From assembly GCA_902806355.1 (NCBI GenBank), contig CADCWI010000091.1:1-21655 (forward strand): a stretch of DNA of 21,655 bases. The letters run 5' to 3'. A program made the translations under genes and the position numbers. Each line of letters starts with the position of its first letter. The first letter of the stretch is position 1. The DNA comes from an uncultured Thermomicrobiales bacterium. GTDB lineage: Bacteria > Chloroflexota > Chloroflexia > Thermomicrobiales > UBA6265. A model generated the notes under the pieces. It worked only from the letters and a program-made list of their open reading frames with translations, did no database searches and was not told the DNA's origin. This document shows, piece by piece, positions 8,237 to 15,658 of this stretch.

Positions 8237-9964
8237 TCAGACGCCCTTGCGCTCGATCAGGTAGAACGCGACCTCGTCGTTGGGATACGAAACAGTCTCG
8301 AGGATGGTCCAGTCCCCGGGGGTGAGACTGGCGTCGAACGTCGCCCTGCTGATCCCGAAGAGCTGCCGCCGGACCGGGTCCAGGCTTTCGACCGATCCAA
8401 TCGACGCCTTCGCGCGCGCGTCCGGGTCGTCGATGTAGAAGTCGAGTAAGATCTCGGGTTCGTTGAACGTCCCCTCCATCGAGAAGGTGTCGTATTCCGC
8501 CTGGTGATCGACGTAGTACCCGATCATCTCGCGCGGGCCAGCCTGCCAGCCCCAGTATCCGGACGACACCAGGGGATACCGGGCATAGGAGGAAAAGGCG
8601 AAGAAGAACGCGGAGACGACCACCACCCCGGTGATGAAGCGCACCGACGTGACCTCCCTCCAGATTCCCCAGAGTGGGTCAGCGTGACCGTCCGATCCAG
8701 AGCGTGAGGCCCCATTCACCCCGGCGGACCTGGACTTCTCCAAGTCCCGTCGACGCTCCAGCATCGCGAGCCCATACGCCGCGACGAACGGAACCAGGAG
8801 CGCACCGGTGAACATCGCGAACGTGTACGGCGGTTGCGACGCGGTCGTGGTGATCAGGTCCGGCAAGGGCACCAGGAACGCCAACGCCATGAATGGCGCG
8901 AACGCCCGCCTCCGCGGACCAACGCCCCCACCGCGCCCGAGCGTGACGAACCCGAGCAGGCCGAGCAGGAGCAGCGGAAGGACAGCCCAGCTCAGCAGCC
9001 CCGCGCCTTCGACGGAGTGACGCTGGATGAATGAGCCGGGGAGGCCCCAATCACCGCTCTCGAACAGGAACTGGAAACTGTAGTACTTGGGGTAATTCTG
9101 GATCATCGCTTCTGCGCGCCCGATCGAGATCAGGCCATACCCTGCCTGGTCCTTGTCATCGAGACGTTGCGAAAACACGGGATCGGTCAGTCCCCGGTAG
9201 ATGATCGGTGCGATACAGAGGATCGCCGCACCGGCGAAGGCGAGAAGCGTCCCGGCCTGTCGCGGCCGGAACCGCAGGAAGATCAGCTCAGTCACGATGA
9301 CGATGCCGAGGAAGACCGGAGTCGCGATGTAGAAGCCCGGATAGCCGTACGCGCTTGCGCCGATCGCAACTCCGCCGGTGACGACGAGCCAGATTCGCCG
9401 TCTCTCGCGGCCCCGGAGGTAGAGGTAATATCCCAGCGCGATCAGGAAGAGAGAGGGTGTGTGCCCGAAGTTGATCCGGGACATGTGAATCACGATCGGC
9501 GTGAGCGCGAAGATCACCACCGGCAGCCACGGTGTCGCGAGCTGCAGACGGCGCAGCGTGAGGAACAGGACGATGAACGTCGCGGCGATGAAGGCAACCG
9601 AGGCCAGGCGCACTGAGAACTCGCTGAGCCCGAAAATCGCGACGAATGGCGCGGTGGCATAGACCGGCAGCGCCCCGGCAGTGGTCCCGAAGTGGCTGTA
9701 GAAAAGTGAGAAGGTTCCTTCCGGGCGGGTTCCATCGAGCAACCGGCTGGCCTGGACACCGATCAGTGCTTCGTCGCAGAAGAACCCGTACGGGTTGCGT
9801 CCAAGATCGCGGAGATAGGCGATCCCCACCAGCGCCAGGATCGCAAGCACTGCGATGAGGTTCCGAACCTTGACGAGCTGGCCCGTCTTTAGCCTTGACA
9901 GCGATCCGAGAGAATATGTGCGCAACTTCCCGGGGCGCTTGGAATCAGGACGGGAATCGGTCAT
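8237..9964 (-). CDS. Membrane glycosyltransferase, GT-C/ArnT-PMT-like
   Basis: A 575-residue polytopic membrane protein of the GT-C superfamily, which transfers sugars from lipid-phosphate donors on the outer face of the membrane. The first membrane helix (IAVLAILALVGIAYL) is followed by NPYGFFCDEALIGV, whose Asp-Glu pair (64-65) fits the first-loop catalytic motif of this superfamily. Ten or more hydrophobic helices follow (for example VRLASVAFIAATFIVLFLTL). A soluble C-terminal domain of about 110 residues ends the protein. The ATG at 9964 is chosen because the product then begins with a short basic tail before helix 1. The frame is open further upstream, and a GTG at 10045 is an alternative; neither has a strong ribosome site. 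It lies 130 bases downstream of the PLP enzyme on the same strand. Donor and acceptor are unknown. Confidence 0.8.
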   Translation of the reverse strand: MTDSRPDSKRPGKLRTYSLGSLSRLKTGQLVKVRNLIAVLAILALVGIAYLRDLGRNPYGFFCDEALIGVQASRLLDGTRPEGTFSLFYSHFGTTAGALPVYATAPFVAIFGLSEFSVRLASVAFIAATFIVLFLTLRRLQLATPWLPVVIFALTPIVIHMSRINFGHTPSLFLIALGYYLYLRGRERRRIWLVVTGGVAIGASAYGYPGFYIATPVFLGIVIVTELIFLRFRPRQAGTLLAFAGAAILCIAPIIYRGLTDPVFSQRLDDKDQAGYGLISIGRAEAMIQNYPKYYSFQFLFESGDWGLPGSFIQRHSVEGAGLLSWAVLPLLLLGLLGFVTLGRGGGVGPRRRAFAPFMALAFLVPLPDLITTTASQPPYTFAMFTGALLVPFVAAYGLAMLERRRDLEKSRSAGVNGASRSGSDGHADPLWGIWREVTSVRFITGVVVVSAFFFAFSSYARYPLVSSGYWGWQAGPREMIGYYVDHQAEYDTFSMEGTFNEPEILLDFYIDDPDARAKASIGSVESLDPVRRQLFGISRATFDASLTPGDWTILETVSYPNDEVAFYLIERKGV

Positions 9965-10094
9965 GCGTGGTGAACCAGACGTTGAAAGCCGTGGGTCGTG
10001 CGGATCCTGGCTGGGTCGCTCAGCTGGCGTGGCGTCCGTCTTCACGCACTCACCTGTTCCGGGAGCGAACAAGCCGCTGTCGTGCCGAGCCAGG

Positions 10095-11189
10095 CTACTG
10101 CAACCTTCCCCGGGCGAGTGTCGGCCAAACGGCGACCACCCTGTCCTCACGAACCACGACCAGGTGCTCGTGCAGGTGCACCACCTGATCGCTGTAGCCG
10201 ACATTCAGCCGCACCAGCTCGCCCACCTGTGGCCGGTCGCATCCCGACTCCAGCAGGATCGTTCCATGCTCGGCCGACAGGCTGACACTGCACACTCCTT
10301 CGATCCCGACCACTTCGGGCGGCACGTTGCTTGGATCGATTGCCTTGCGTCCGGCGTCGAACACGATCCTGTCCGGCGCGGGCCTGCTGGTCACGATCAC
10401 CTGCAATGACAAGGCGGGCTGGACCGGTACGTCCAGCCGCCGGTAGAACGCGTCACCGAAGATTCCGCCGCCCGCCTGCACTTCGGTAACGCCGACGATG
10501 CCGCTCGCCGTCAGGAATGTCCCGGTCCCACCGCACGAGACGATATCGACCGGGATTCCGGCCGCACGGATCGTGTCCGCCGCGTCAATCAGGCGTCCGA
10601 CCGCTGCCCGAATCTCGCGTTCGCGATCCGCGGCGTTCGCGATCGCCACGGCGTGCCCCTCCCAGGCCATCACCCCCGCGAACCGCACGTTCTTCAGGGA
10701 GGAGACATCACCCGCGAGTGCGACCGCCGAATCGACGCCCGACACCCCTGCTCTCCCCATTCCCGAATCGACCTCGATCACCACCCGTGGCCGCGATCCG
10801 GCATCAGCCGCCGCCGCATCGATCTCGCGTACGTTTTCGATGTTGTCGACCGCTACAATCACGTCTGCGTCAAGCGCCAGGTACGCCAGCCGTCCCGTCT
10901 TGATCGGCCCGACGACCTGGTTCGCGACGAGGATATCCCGGATCCCGGACGCCGCGTACACCTCCGCTTCGCCGAGCTTGGCACAGGTGATCCCATGCGC
11001 TCCCGCCGCGATCAACCGATGAGCCACCGCGGGCGACTTGTGCGCCTTGGCATGCGGTCGCCACCCGACGCCACGGTCCTGGAGCGTGCCGGCCATGGAG
11101 GCGATGTTTACCTCGAGCGCATCGAGGTCGATGAGCAGCGTGGGCGTGTCGAGCTCGGCGACCGACAGCCCCACCAGAGACATCACCAT
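10095..11189 (-). CDS. D-threonine aldolase / alanine-racemase-fold PLP enzyme
   Basis: A 364-residue fold-type III PLP enzyme with an alanine-racemase N-terminal barrel and a D-serine-dehydratase/D-threonine-aldolase type C-terminal domain. The N-terminus has LDTPTLLIDLDAL, and the PLP lysine is most likely K48 in PHAKAHKSP. Barrel strands GITCAKLGEAEV, ILVANQVV and VVIEVDSGMGRAG follow, then the phosphate-binding GGTGTF and the tail motifs AEHGTI and GYSDQVVHLHEHLVVV, where related enzymes bind a divalent metal. Family members cleave D-threonine or other D-3-hydroxy amino acids to glycine and an aldehyde, or dehydrate D-serine. The exact substrate cannot be read from sequence. The start is ATG 11189 (AGGG about 8 bases upstream); an ATG two codons later is equally possible. 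It is divergent from the ArsR gene. Confidence 0.85.
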   Translation of the reverse strand: MVMSLVGLSVAELDTPTLLIDLDALEVNIASMAGTLQDRGVGWRPHAKAHKSPAVAHRLIAAGAHGITCAKLGEAEVYAASGIRDILVANQVVGPIKTGRLAYLALDADVIVAVDNIENVREIDAAAADAGSRPRVVIEVDSGMGRAGVSGVDSAVALAGDVSSLKNVRFAGVMAWEGHAVAIANAADREREIRAAVGRLIDAADTIRAAGIPVDIVSCGGTGTFLTASGIVGVTEVQAGGGIFGDAFYRRLDVPVQPALSLQVIVTSRPAPDRIVFDAGRKAIDPSNVPPEVVGIEGVCSVSLSAEHGTILLESGCDRPQVGELVRLNVGYSDQVVHLHEHLVVVREDRVVAVWPTLARGRLQ

Positions 11190-11258
11190 GGCCCAACCCT
11201 GTCCATTCAGATCCCTTCCTGATCGCGTATCAATCCGTGCATGCTACCGTCGTGTGGC

Positions 11259-11289
11259 ATTGTACGCGTCGCGTCCCCGCGCTTGACAA
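11259..11289 (-). promoter_or_regulatory. Possible promoter of the PLP enzyme gene
   Basis: On the minus strand, TTGTCA (11289-11284) and TACAAT (11264-11259) are good boxes, but the spacer of 19 bases is longer than ideal. The -35 box overlaps the -35 box of the divergent ArsR promoter, so the two units may compete for polymerase. Confidence 0.35.
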
Positions 11290-11311
11290 AGGTGTGCACA
11301 CGTCCTAACGT
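11283..11311 (+). promoter_or_regulatory. Promoter of the ArsR-AHSA1 operon
   Basis: A perfect TTGACA (11283-11288), a 17-base spacer and TAACGT (11306-11311). This would start transcription near 11318, about 30 bases before the ArsR start codon. Confidence 0.75.
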
Positions 11312-11332
11312 ACAACCAATCGATTGTACGTT
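11307..11332. promoter_or_regulatory. Palindromic operator of the ArsR regulator
   Basis: Perfect inverted repeat of nine-base arms, AACGTACAA and TTGTACGTT, separated by 8 bases. It covers the -10 box and the predicted transcription start, the expected place for autorepression by an ArsR-family dimer. Binding is inferred from position and symmetry. Confidence 0.7.
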
Positions 11333-11349
11333 TCGCGAGTGAGGGGATC

Positions 11350-11694
11350 ATGGATCTCGTATTTCACGCACTGGCCGATGCCACCCGGCGGGACATCCTC
11401 CGCCGCTGCATCCGGGGTGACCCGTCGGTTTCACGCCTGGCCGAAGCCTACCCGATGAGCTTCGCGGCGGTGCAGAAGCACGTCGCGGTGCTGGAACGGG
11501 CCGGCCTGGTCACCAAGGAACGTCGAGGACGGGAGCAGCTCGTGCGGACCGACATGGACACCATACGCCAGGCCCGGCAGGCACTTGATGACCTCGAGAC
11601 AGCCTGGCAGGGACGCATCGATCGCATGTCCCTCCTGCTTGCAGAGGACCCGGATTCGGAACGCCACACCACACCGGAAGGACCACACCAGTGA
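11350..11694 (+). CDS. ArsR family winged-helix regulator
   Basis: A 114-residue winged-helix repressor. The start MDLVFHALADATRRDILRRC is the usual opening of the ArsR subgroup found next to AHSA1 genes. The HTH is at about 27-53, with recognition helix SFAAVQKHVAVLERAG, then the wing at VTKERRGREQLV. No Cys cluster for metal binding is present, so metal sensing is unlikely. The start is ATG 11350 with GAGGGG five bases upstream. The stop overlaps the GTG of the next gene by four bases (GTGA), which indicates translational coupling. A strong promoter and a palindromic operator lie directly upstream, so it probably represses its own operon. Confidence 0.92.
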   Translation: MDLVFHALADATRRDILRRCIRGDPSVSRLAEAYPMSFAAVQKHVAVLERAGLVTKERRGREQLVRTDMDTIRQARQALDDLETAWQGRIDRMSLLLAEDPDSERHTTPEGPHQ

Positions 11695-12176
11695 GCATCA
11701 CCAGCGTCGAGAAGGACCTCGACAACCTGACACTGATCCTGACCGCTGAGTTCAACGCCCCGCTCGATCGGGTGTGGACGCTCTGGGAAGATCCGCGCCA
11801 ATTGGAGAAGTGGTGGGGACCACCGGGCTACCCGTCCACCTTCGAAGAGCACAACCTCGCCCCCGGCGGCCAGGTCACCTACTACATGACCAGCCCCGAA
11901 GGCGAAAGGCACCGCGGCTGGTGGCGGGTCGACGCGGTCACCCCGCCGACGTCCCTGGAGTTCACCGACGGCTTCGCCGACCAGGAAGGCAACCCGATCG
12001 AAGACATGCCCGTCACCACCGTTCACATACGACTCTCCGAGCACGCCGGCGGCACCCGCATGCAAATGCGCTCCGTGTTCGCCTCCGGCGAGCAGATGCA
12101 GCGGTCACTGGACATGGGTATTGAGGAAGGCATCAAGGCATCCATCGGCCAGATTGACGCGCTGCTCGCCGCCTGA
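11691..12176 (+). CDS. AHSA1-type SRPBCC (START-like) protein
   Basis: A 161-residue protein of the SRPBCC fold, AHSA1 subgroup (activator of Hsp90 ATPase homologue 1-like). Landmarks are the beta strand ILTAEFNAPLDRVWTLWEDP, the helix QLEKWWGPPGYP, GWWRVDAVTPPTSLEFTDGF, and the long C-terminal helix MGIEEGIKASIGQIDALL, which closes the hydrophobic pocket. The bacterial proteins probably bind a small hydrophobic ligand; a role with Hsp90 is not established for them. The start is GTG, overlapping the ArsR stop by four bases, with GGAAGG about eight bases upstream. The ArsR-AHSA1 pair is a widespread conserved two-gene operon whose function is poorly known. Confidence 0.92.
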   Translation: MSITSVEKDLDNLTLILTAEFNAPLDRVWTLWEDPRQLEKWWGPPGYPSTFEEHNLAPGGQVTYYMTSPEGERHRGWWRVDAVTPPTSLEFTDGFADQEGNPIEDMPVTTVHIRLSEHAGGTRMQMRSVFASGEQMQRSLDMGIEEGIKASIGQIDALLAA

Positions 12177-12351
12177 CCCCCTCACTACACCAGGAAACCA
12201 GACTGGCGGCGTCCTCGGCGCCGGCGACACGAGCGGGAAGCGCCCGACCAGTATCACGGCACGTACGCTCACCGCATTGTTTTGTACCGGGACCTGGCGA
12301 CACATTGATCGGTGACACAGATGGTCCCACCCATACACCTGGGAGATCACC

Positions 12352-12906
12352 ATGAGAAAGATCGTAGCCGGTTTGTTCATCTCTCTGGACGGCGTCTTCG
12401 AGTCGCCAGACCAGTGGCACTTTCCCTACTTCAACGACGAGATGGGTGAGGCGATCGAGTCGCAGATGGCCGACTCGGATGCGATGCTGCTGGGACGAGT
12501 GACCTATGAGGAGTTCGCGGCCTACTGGCCGACCCAGACCAGTGACGGAGAGGCGGGGGAGATGGCGAACTTCATGAACGACACGCCCAAGTATGTCGTC
12601 TCCAAAACCCTCACCAGCGCCGAGTGGAAAAACTCGACACTGATCGACGGCACCAGGATCGGGGAAGAGCTCACCAGGCTCAAACAGCAGCCGGGCAAGA
12701 ACCTCTCGATCACCGGGAGCGGCACCCTCGTCCGCTCGTTGCTGCGCGACGGACTCCTCGACGAACTCCGGCTCCTCATCCACCCGATTGTGGTCGGTCA
12801 CGGGAAACATCTCTTCGACGAGGGTGACCAAGTACCGCTCACACTCGTCGACTCGAAGACGTTCTCCACGGGTGTCCTTGCGCTCACCTATCAACGGGCT
12901 CCATAG
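12352..12906 (+). CDS. RibD C-terminal/DHFR-like reductase, copy 1
   Basis: A 184-residue protein of the RibD C-terminal domain family (DHFR-like fold, NADPH-dependent), related to the uncharacterised YyaP/YwjB group. It opens with RKIVAGLFISLDGVFESPD, followed by AMLLGRVTYEEFAAYWP, NDTPKYVVSKTL, ITGSGTLVRSLL (the nucleotide-binding loop), DELRLLIHPIVVGHGKHLF and the final strand VLALTYQRA. It has none of the deaminase domain of full RibD and is unlikely to make riboflavin. ATG 12352 has GGGAG about 7 bases upstream. It follows the ArsR-AHSA1 operon by 175 bases, so it may be co-transcribed. Two further copies lie downstream, one broken. The substrate is unknown. Confidence 0.9.
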   Translation: MRKIVAGLFISLDGVFESPDQWHFPYFNDEMGEAIESQMADSDAMLLGRVTYEEFAAYWPTQTSDGEAGEMANFMNDTPKYVVSKTLTSAEWKNSTLIDGTRIGEELTRLKQQPGKNLSITGSGTLVRSLLRDGLLDELRLLIHPIVVGHGKHLFDEGDQVPLTLVDSKTFSTGVLALTYQRAP

Positions 12907-13553
12907 ACGGACGGACGCAGACGGTGACCCTTCCCAGGGGTCGACCGCGCAGCCATCACAACCCCGCTGGCTCGGGAAGTCGAGACTGACATCCTGATCG
13001 CCGGCAGTGTCGACCTCGACCGCGATCAGGCGGCAACCGGGTTTGGCTCGTAGTCGACTCCGAGCGTCAACAGGCCATCGCGTTGGGCAATGAAAATCTT
13101 GTGCGTTGGGGGAGACGCAGGCAAAGCCGATCAGCATGTTTGGGCCTGTAGCGCTTGGACACCTTCACCGGGCAGTTCTTTGGGCGAAAACTACGAAAAT
13201 CGCCCCGTCATGGACGTTTGCGCCAGCAGTCCGCCGGCTCGTCGATGTGGTGTCCCGATGACGGATCCGCCTGCATACGGTTAAACGCAGACGTGCCGGG
13301 TCGGCACCAGGACAGAATCGGTGGAGCTCACCAGCATCCTCGCGGCGGTCTCCGGGGCTGCTGGGCCGTGGCGACGACTTCACGACGCCTGTGGAATCAG
13401 TGCTGAGCGAGCGTGAAAGGTATTCCGGAGAGGGATTCGCGTAACCCAACCGGGCAACGGTGTTTGATGGCGAACAGCGCCGGACGCTTGCCTCTGGGGG
13501 TGCGGCGGCGTGTCGCCCAGCCTCGGCGTTCATCGAGGATAGGAGAGGCCCTG
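12907..13553. other. Stretch without an intact gene, coding-like scraps
   Basis: About 650 bases without a convincing intact gene. Short plus-strand segments look protein-like but are each closed by stops: DILIAGSVDLDRDQAATGF (about 12988-13045), RVWLVVDSERQQAIALGNEN (about 13036-13100), a segment with GPVALGHLHRAVLWAKTTK (about 13100-13255) and VELTSILAAVSGAAGPWRR (about 13321-13400). They change frame repeatedly, as in an old pseudogene. The first recalls antibiotic-biosynthesis-monooxygenase-like proteins only faintly. No promoter or terminator was recognised. Confidence 0.4.
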
Positions 13554-14088
13554 ATAGGCAGACTGATCGTGTCAGCACAGATGACGATGGACTGCGTCAT
13601 GGACCAATTCGGAGGCTAGTTCGACGAGGAGGGGATGTCGAGCACCACGGGGTCGAGGAGCTGCGTGCGGCCGATGCGATCCTCCTCGGCCGAGAGACCT
13701 ACGAGCACCTCTCGAAGATCTGGCGGTCCGGGAGGGACCATACGCCGGGCTCATCAACGCGACACCGAAGTACGTCGCCTCCACGACTCTGACCGGACCA
13801 TTGACCTGGAACGCCCAGCTGCTTGGACCCGACACAGCAGGTGTGGTGGCCACCCTGAAGGCAGACCATGCGGCATCGCTGATATCCTACGGCTGCGGGG
13901 CGCTGGTCAACTTCCTGGCCCGCCAGGGACTCGTCGACGAGGTGCGATTCTGGCTCCACCCGGTGGTCTGGGGCGACGGGATCAGGCCATTCCACGCCGG
14001 CCAGCTGCCCATCCGGATGCGGCTGATCACCGCCACGCCATACAGCTCTAGCGTCGTCAAGCTGTCGTATCAACCGCTGGGCCAGTGA
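13554..14088 (+). pseudogene. RibD-C/DHFR-like reductase, copy 2, inactivated
   Basis: Homologue of the flanking reductases, readable only by changing frame. A ribosome site (AGGAGAGG) precedes ATA at 13554, where ATG is expected, and the product would begin GRLIVSAQMTMD. A TAG at about 13617 replaces the Trp expected in FGGWFDEEG. One base is missing near 13635, before DVEHHGVEELRAADAILLGR, and another near 13725, before PYAGLINATPKYVASTTL. The last part, with SYGCGALVNFLARQG and DEVRFWLHPVVWGDG, is intact to the stop at 14088. With a lost start, a nonsense codon and two frameshifts it cannot make a full protein. The intact 3' frame could be called as a short gene from TTG 13801 but lacks the N-terminal half of the fold. 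Confidence 0.85.
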
Positions 14089-14424
14089 TCCGAGCAGGCA
14101 GAACGCGACGAGACCCTGGTTCGCGATGTGGTCAAAACCGGCGAAGGCCTCGGCTGCCGTGCAAGGATCGTCCCAGTCGGCGCAAGCGAGAAGAAGCATC
14201 GTCAGGATATGGGCGCGACAATGGCGGCATGTCCGGCTTGCCATCGCCGCGAGCTGGCCGCGCTGCGAGACGAATTGTCGAGACCTGTGTATCGGTGTGC
14301 CACACCCTTCTTCCTGCTCGCCGTGTTGCAGACCACGCCGATCTTCACCACCGGAGTTCCCTGGAAACCAATGTCTTCGCCGCGCTGGCGAGGCCCAACA
14401 GCAACACCGACAAGGAGAGCAGAC
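14089..14424. other. Gap between reductase copies 2 and 3
   Basis: About 335 bases. The frame of copy 3 is open back to 14128, but that extension has no DHFR-family character, and a good ribosome site sits at the downstream ATG. A minus-strand frame across the region (with ILTMLLLACADWDDP) looks somewhat protein-like but has no start or family I recognise. No terminator or promoter was identified. Confidence 0.45.
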
Positions 14425-14973
14425 ATGGGAGCAATTCACGTTCACGAGTTCATGAGCCTCGACGGCGTGATCGACACGCCGACGTGGACGGCCGATTACG
14501 GTTTCCTTCCCGGAATGGGAGAGGCCATCGGCGCCGTCACGGAGCGCTGCCGGGGCATCCTGCTCGGGCGCAAGACTTACGAGATGTTCGAGCCGGCGTG
14601 GTCGACGCGGTCCGTGGAGGACGACCCAGGGGCGCCGTTCTTCAACGACACGACCAAGTACGTCGTCTCCTCGACGCTGACGAACCCGACGTGGAGGAAC
14701 TCGGAGATCCTCGGGCCGTACGACCCTGACAGGCTGCGCGGCCTGAAGAATGACGTCGATGGCGATATCTATGTCAGCGGCAGCGGCACGCTCGTTCGCG
14801 CGATGCTCGCCGACGGCCTGGTTGACGAGCTGCATCTGTTGGTCTACCCGCTTACCCTCGGGACCGGACCGCGGCTCTTCCCCGAGGGAGCGGCACCGGG
14901 CAACATGTCGCTGGCGGCTTCCGAGTCGTACGAGAACGGTGTGGTGTACCTGGCGTACCGACCGAAGGCATGA
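14425..14973 (+). CDS. RibD C-terminal/DHFR-like reductase, copy 3
   Basis: A 182-residue intact member of the same family as copies 1 and 2. It begins MGAIHVHEFMSLDGVIDTP, then GILLGRKTYEMFEPAW, NDTTKYVVSSTL, DIYVSGSGTLVRAML (NADPH-binding loop), DELHLLVYPLTLGTGPRLF and the last strand VVYLAYRPKA. ATG 14425 is chosen for AAGGAG seven to eight bases upstream and because family homology begins there. Copies 1 and 3 share motifs but differ at many positions, so the tandem set is an old duplication or independent gains rather than a recent copy. A 9-bp inverted repeat just after the stop (14983-14991 with 15007-15015) lacks a T tract. Confidence 0.92.
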   Translation: MGAIHVHEFMSLDGVIDTPTWTADYGFLPGMGEAIGAVTERCRGILLGRKTYEMFEPAWSTRSVEDDPGAPFFNDTTKYVVSSTLTNPTWRNSEILGPYDPDRLRGLKNDVDGDIYVSGSGTLVRAMLADGLVDELHLLVYPLTLGTGPRLFPEGAAPGNMSLAASESYENGVVYLAYRPKA

Positions 14974-15114
14974 TGGGGACGTACGAGCCGGCGGGCGAGA
15001 TCGTCACCGGCTCGTGCGCGCTGGACTGAACTCGCCTGAATCGTTCCGTGCGCATGGCCAGGCACAATATCAGCCTACCGCTGAATCATGACCCCTACTC
15101 CGGAGGCGAAAGCG

Positions 15115-15399
15115 ATGTGCAGGAATATCCGGACACTCTACAACTTCGATCCACCAGCGACCGATGACGAGATTCGCGCTGCCGCCCTGCAGTATGTGCG
15201 GAAAATCAGTGGCTTCAATACGCCGTCGAAGGCCAACGAGGCCGCCTTCCAGCAAGCGGTCGACGACATCACTAGCGTCTCCGAGCGGCTTCTCGCCTCG
15301 CTCCAGACCACCTCGTCGCCGAAGGACCGGGAGGAAGAAGCCGCCAGGGCGAAGGTCCGGTCCGCCCAGCGCTTCGGCACCAAGGCCGTCACGACCTGA
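15115..15399 (+). CDS. DUF2277 family small protein
   Basis: A 94-residue cytoplasmic protein of the conserved DUF2277 family. It opens with the family signature MCRNIRTLYNFDPPATDDEI, then ALQYVRKISGFNTPSKANEA, and ends with a basic helix rich in Arg/Lys (REEEAARAKVRSAQRFG). The start is ATG 15115, with GGAGG eight to nine bases upstream, giving the conserved N-terminus; an in-frame ATG at 15088 would add nine residues without family support. The protein is small, charged and mostly helical. Function is unknown in the whole family. It stands alone, closed by a strong terminator. Confidence 0.92.
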   Translation: MCRNIRTLYNFDPPATDDEIRAAALQYVRKISGFNTPSKANEAAFQQAVDDITSVSERLLASLQTTSSPKDREEEAARAKVRSAQRFGTKAVTT

Positions 15400-15505
15400 G
15401 TGCCGGGGGTGCCGACGATCACCCTGATCGGCACGTGCATGGCCGGGCACCGATGGCCGGCACAATGGACCACGTCCGTTCGGTTGCAGAGCAGCCGTCT
15501 ATTGG

Positions 15506-15550
15506 ACCGGCCACTACACCTGAAGGAGCATCCGTGTAGTGGCCGGTTTT
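15506..15550 (+). terminator. Rho-independent terminator after DUF2277 gene
   Basis: Perfect 14-bp stem (ACCGGCCACTACAC at 15506-15519, complement at 15534-15547) with a 14-base loop, followed by TTTAT. It lies between convergent genes. The minus-strand side lacks a T tract, so it mainly serves the DUF2277 gene. Confidence 0.88.
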
Positions 15551-15658
15551 ATGCCGGCCATCGGTTCCCAACGGACCACCACCCTGCCGGGAGATAGGTG
15601 CAGCACAGCCGCATCGCGACTGGGATGGGACCCGTTTCCAGGCGTTACGTCGTGCTCC

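Noticed and set aside
12133..13137. Minus-strand frame of 334 codons opposite reductase copy 1
   Set aside because: Antisense shadow of a well-supported gene; no domain and no ribosome site.
14128..14424. N-terminal extension of reductase copy 3
   Set aside because: The frame is open, but the extension lacks family similarity and a good ribosome site precedes ATG 14425.
13699..14835. Minus-strand frame of 378 codons across the reductase copies
   Set aside because: It lies antisense to two homologous reductase loci and their gap, has skewed composition and no recognisable domain.
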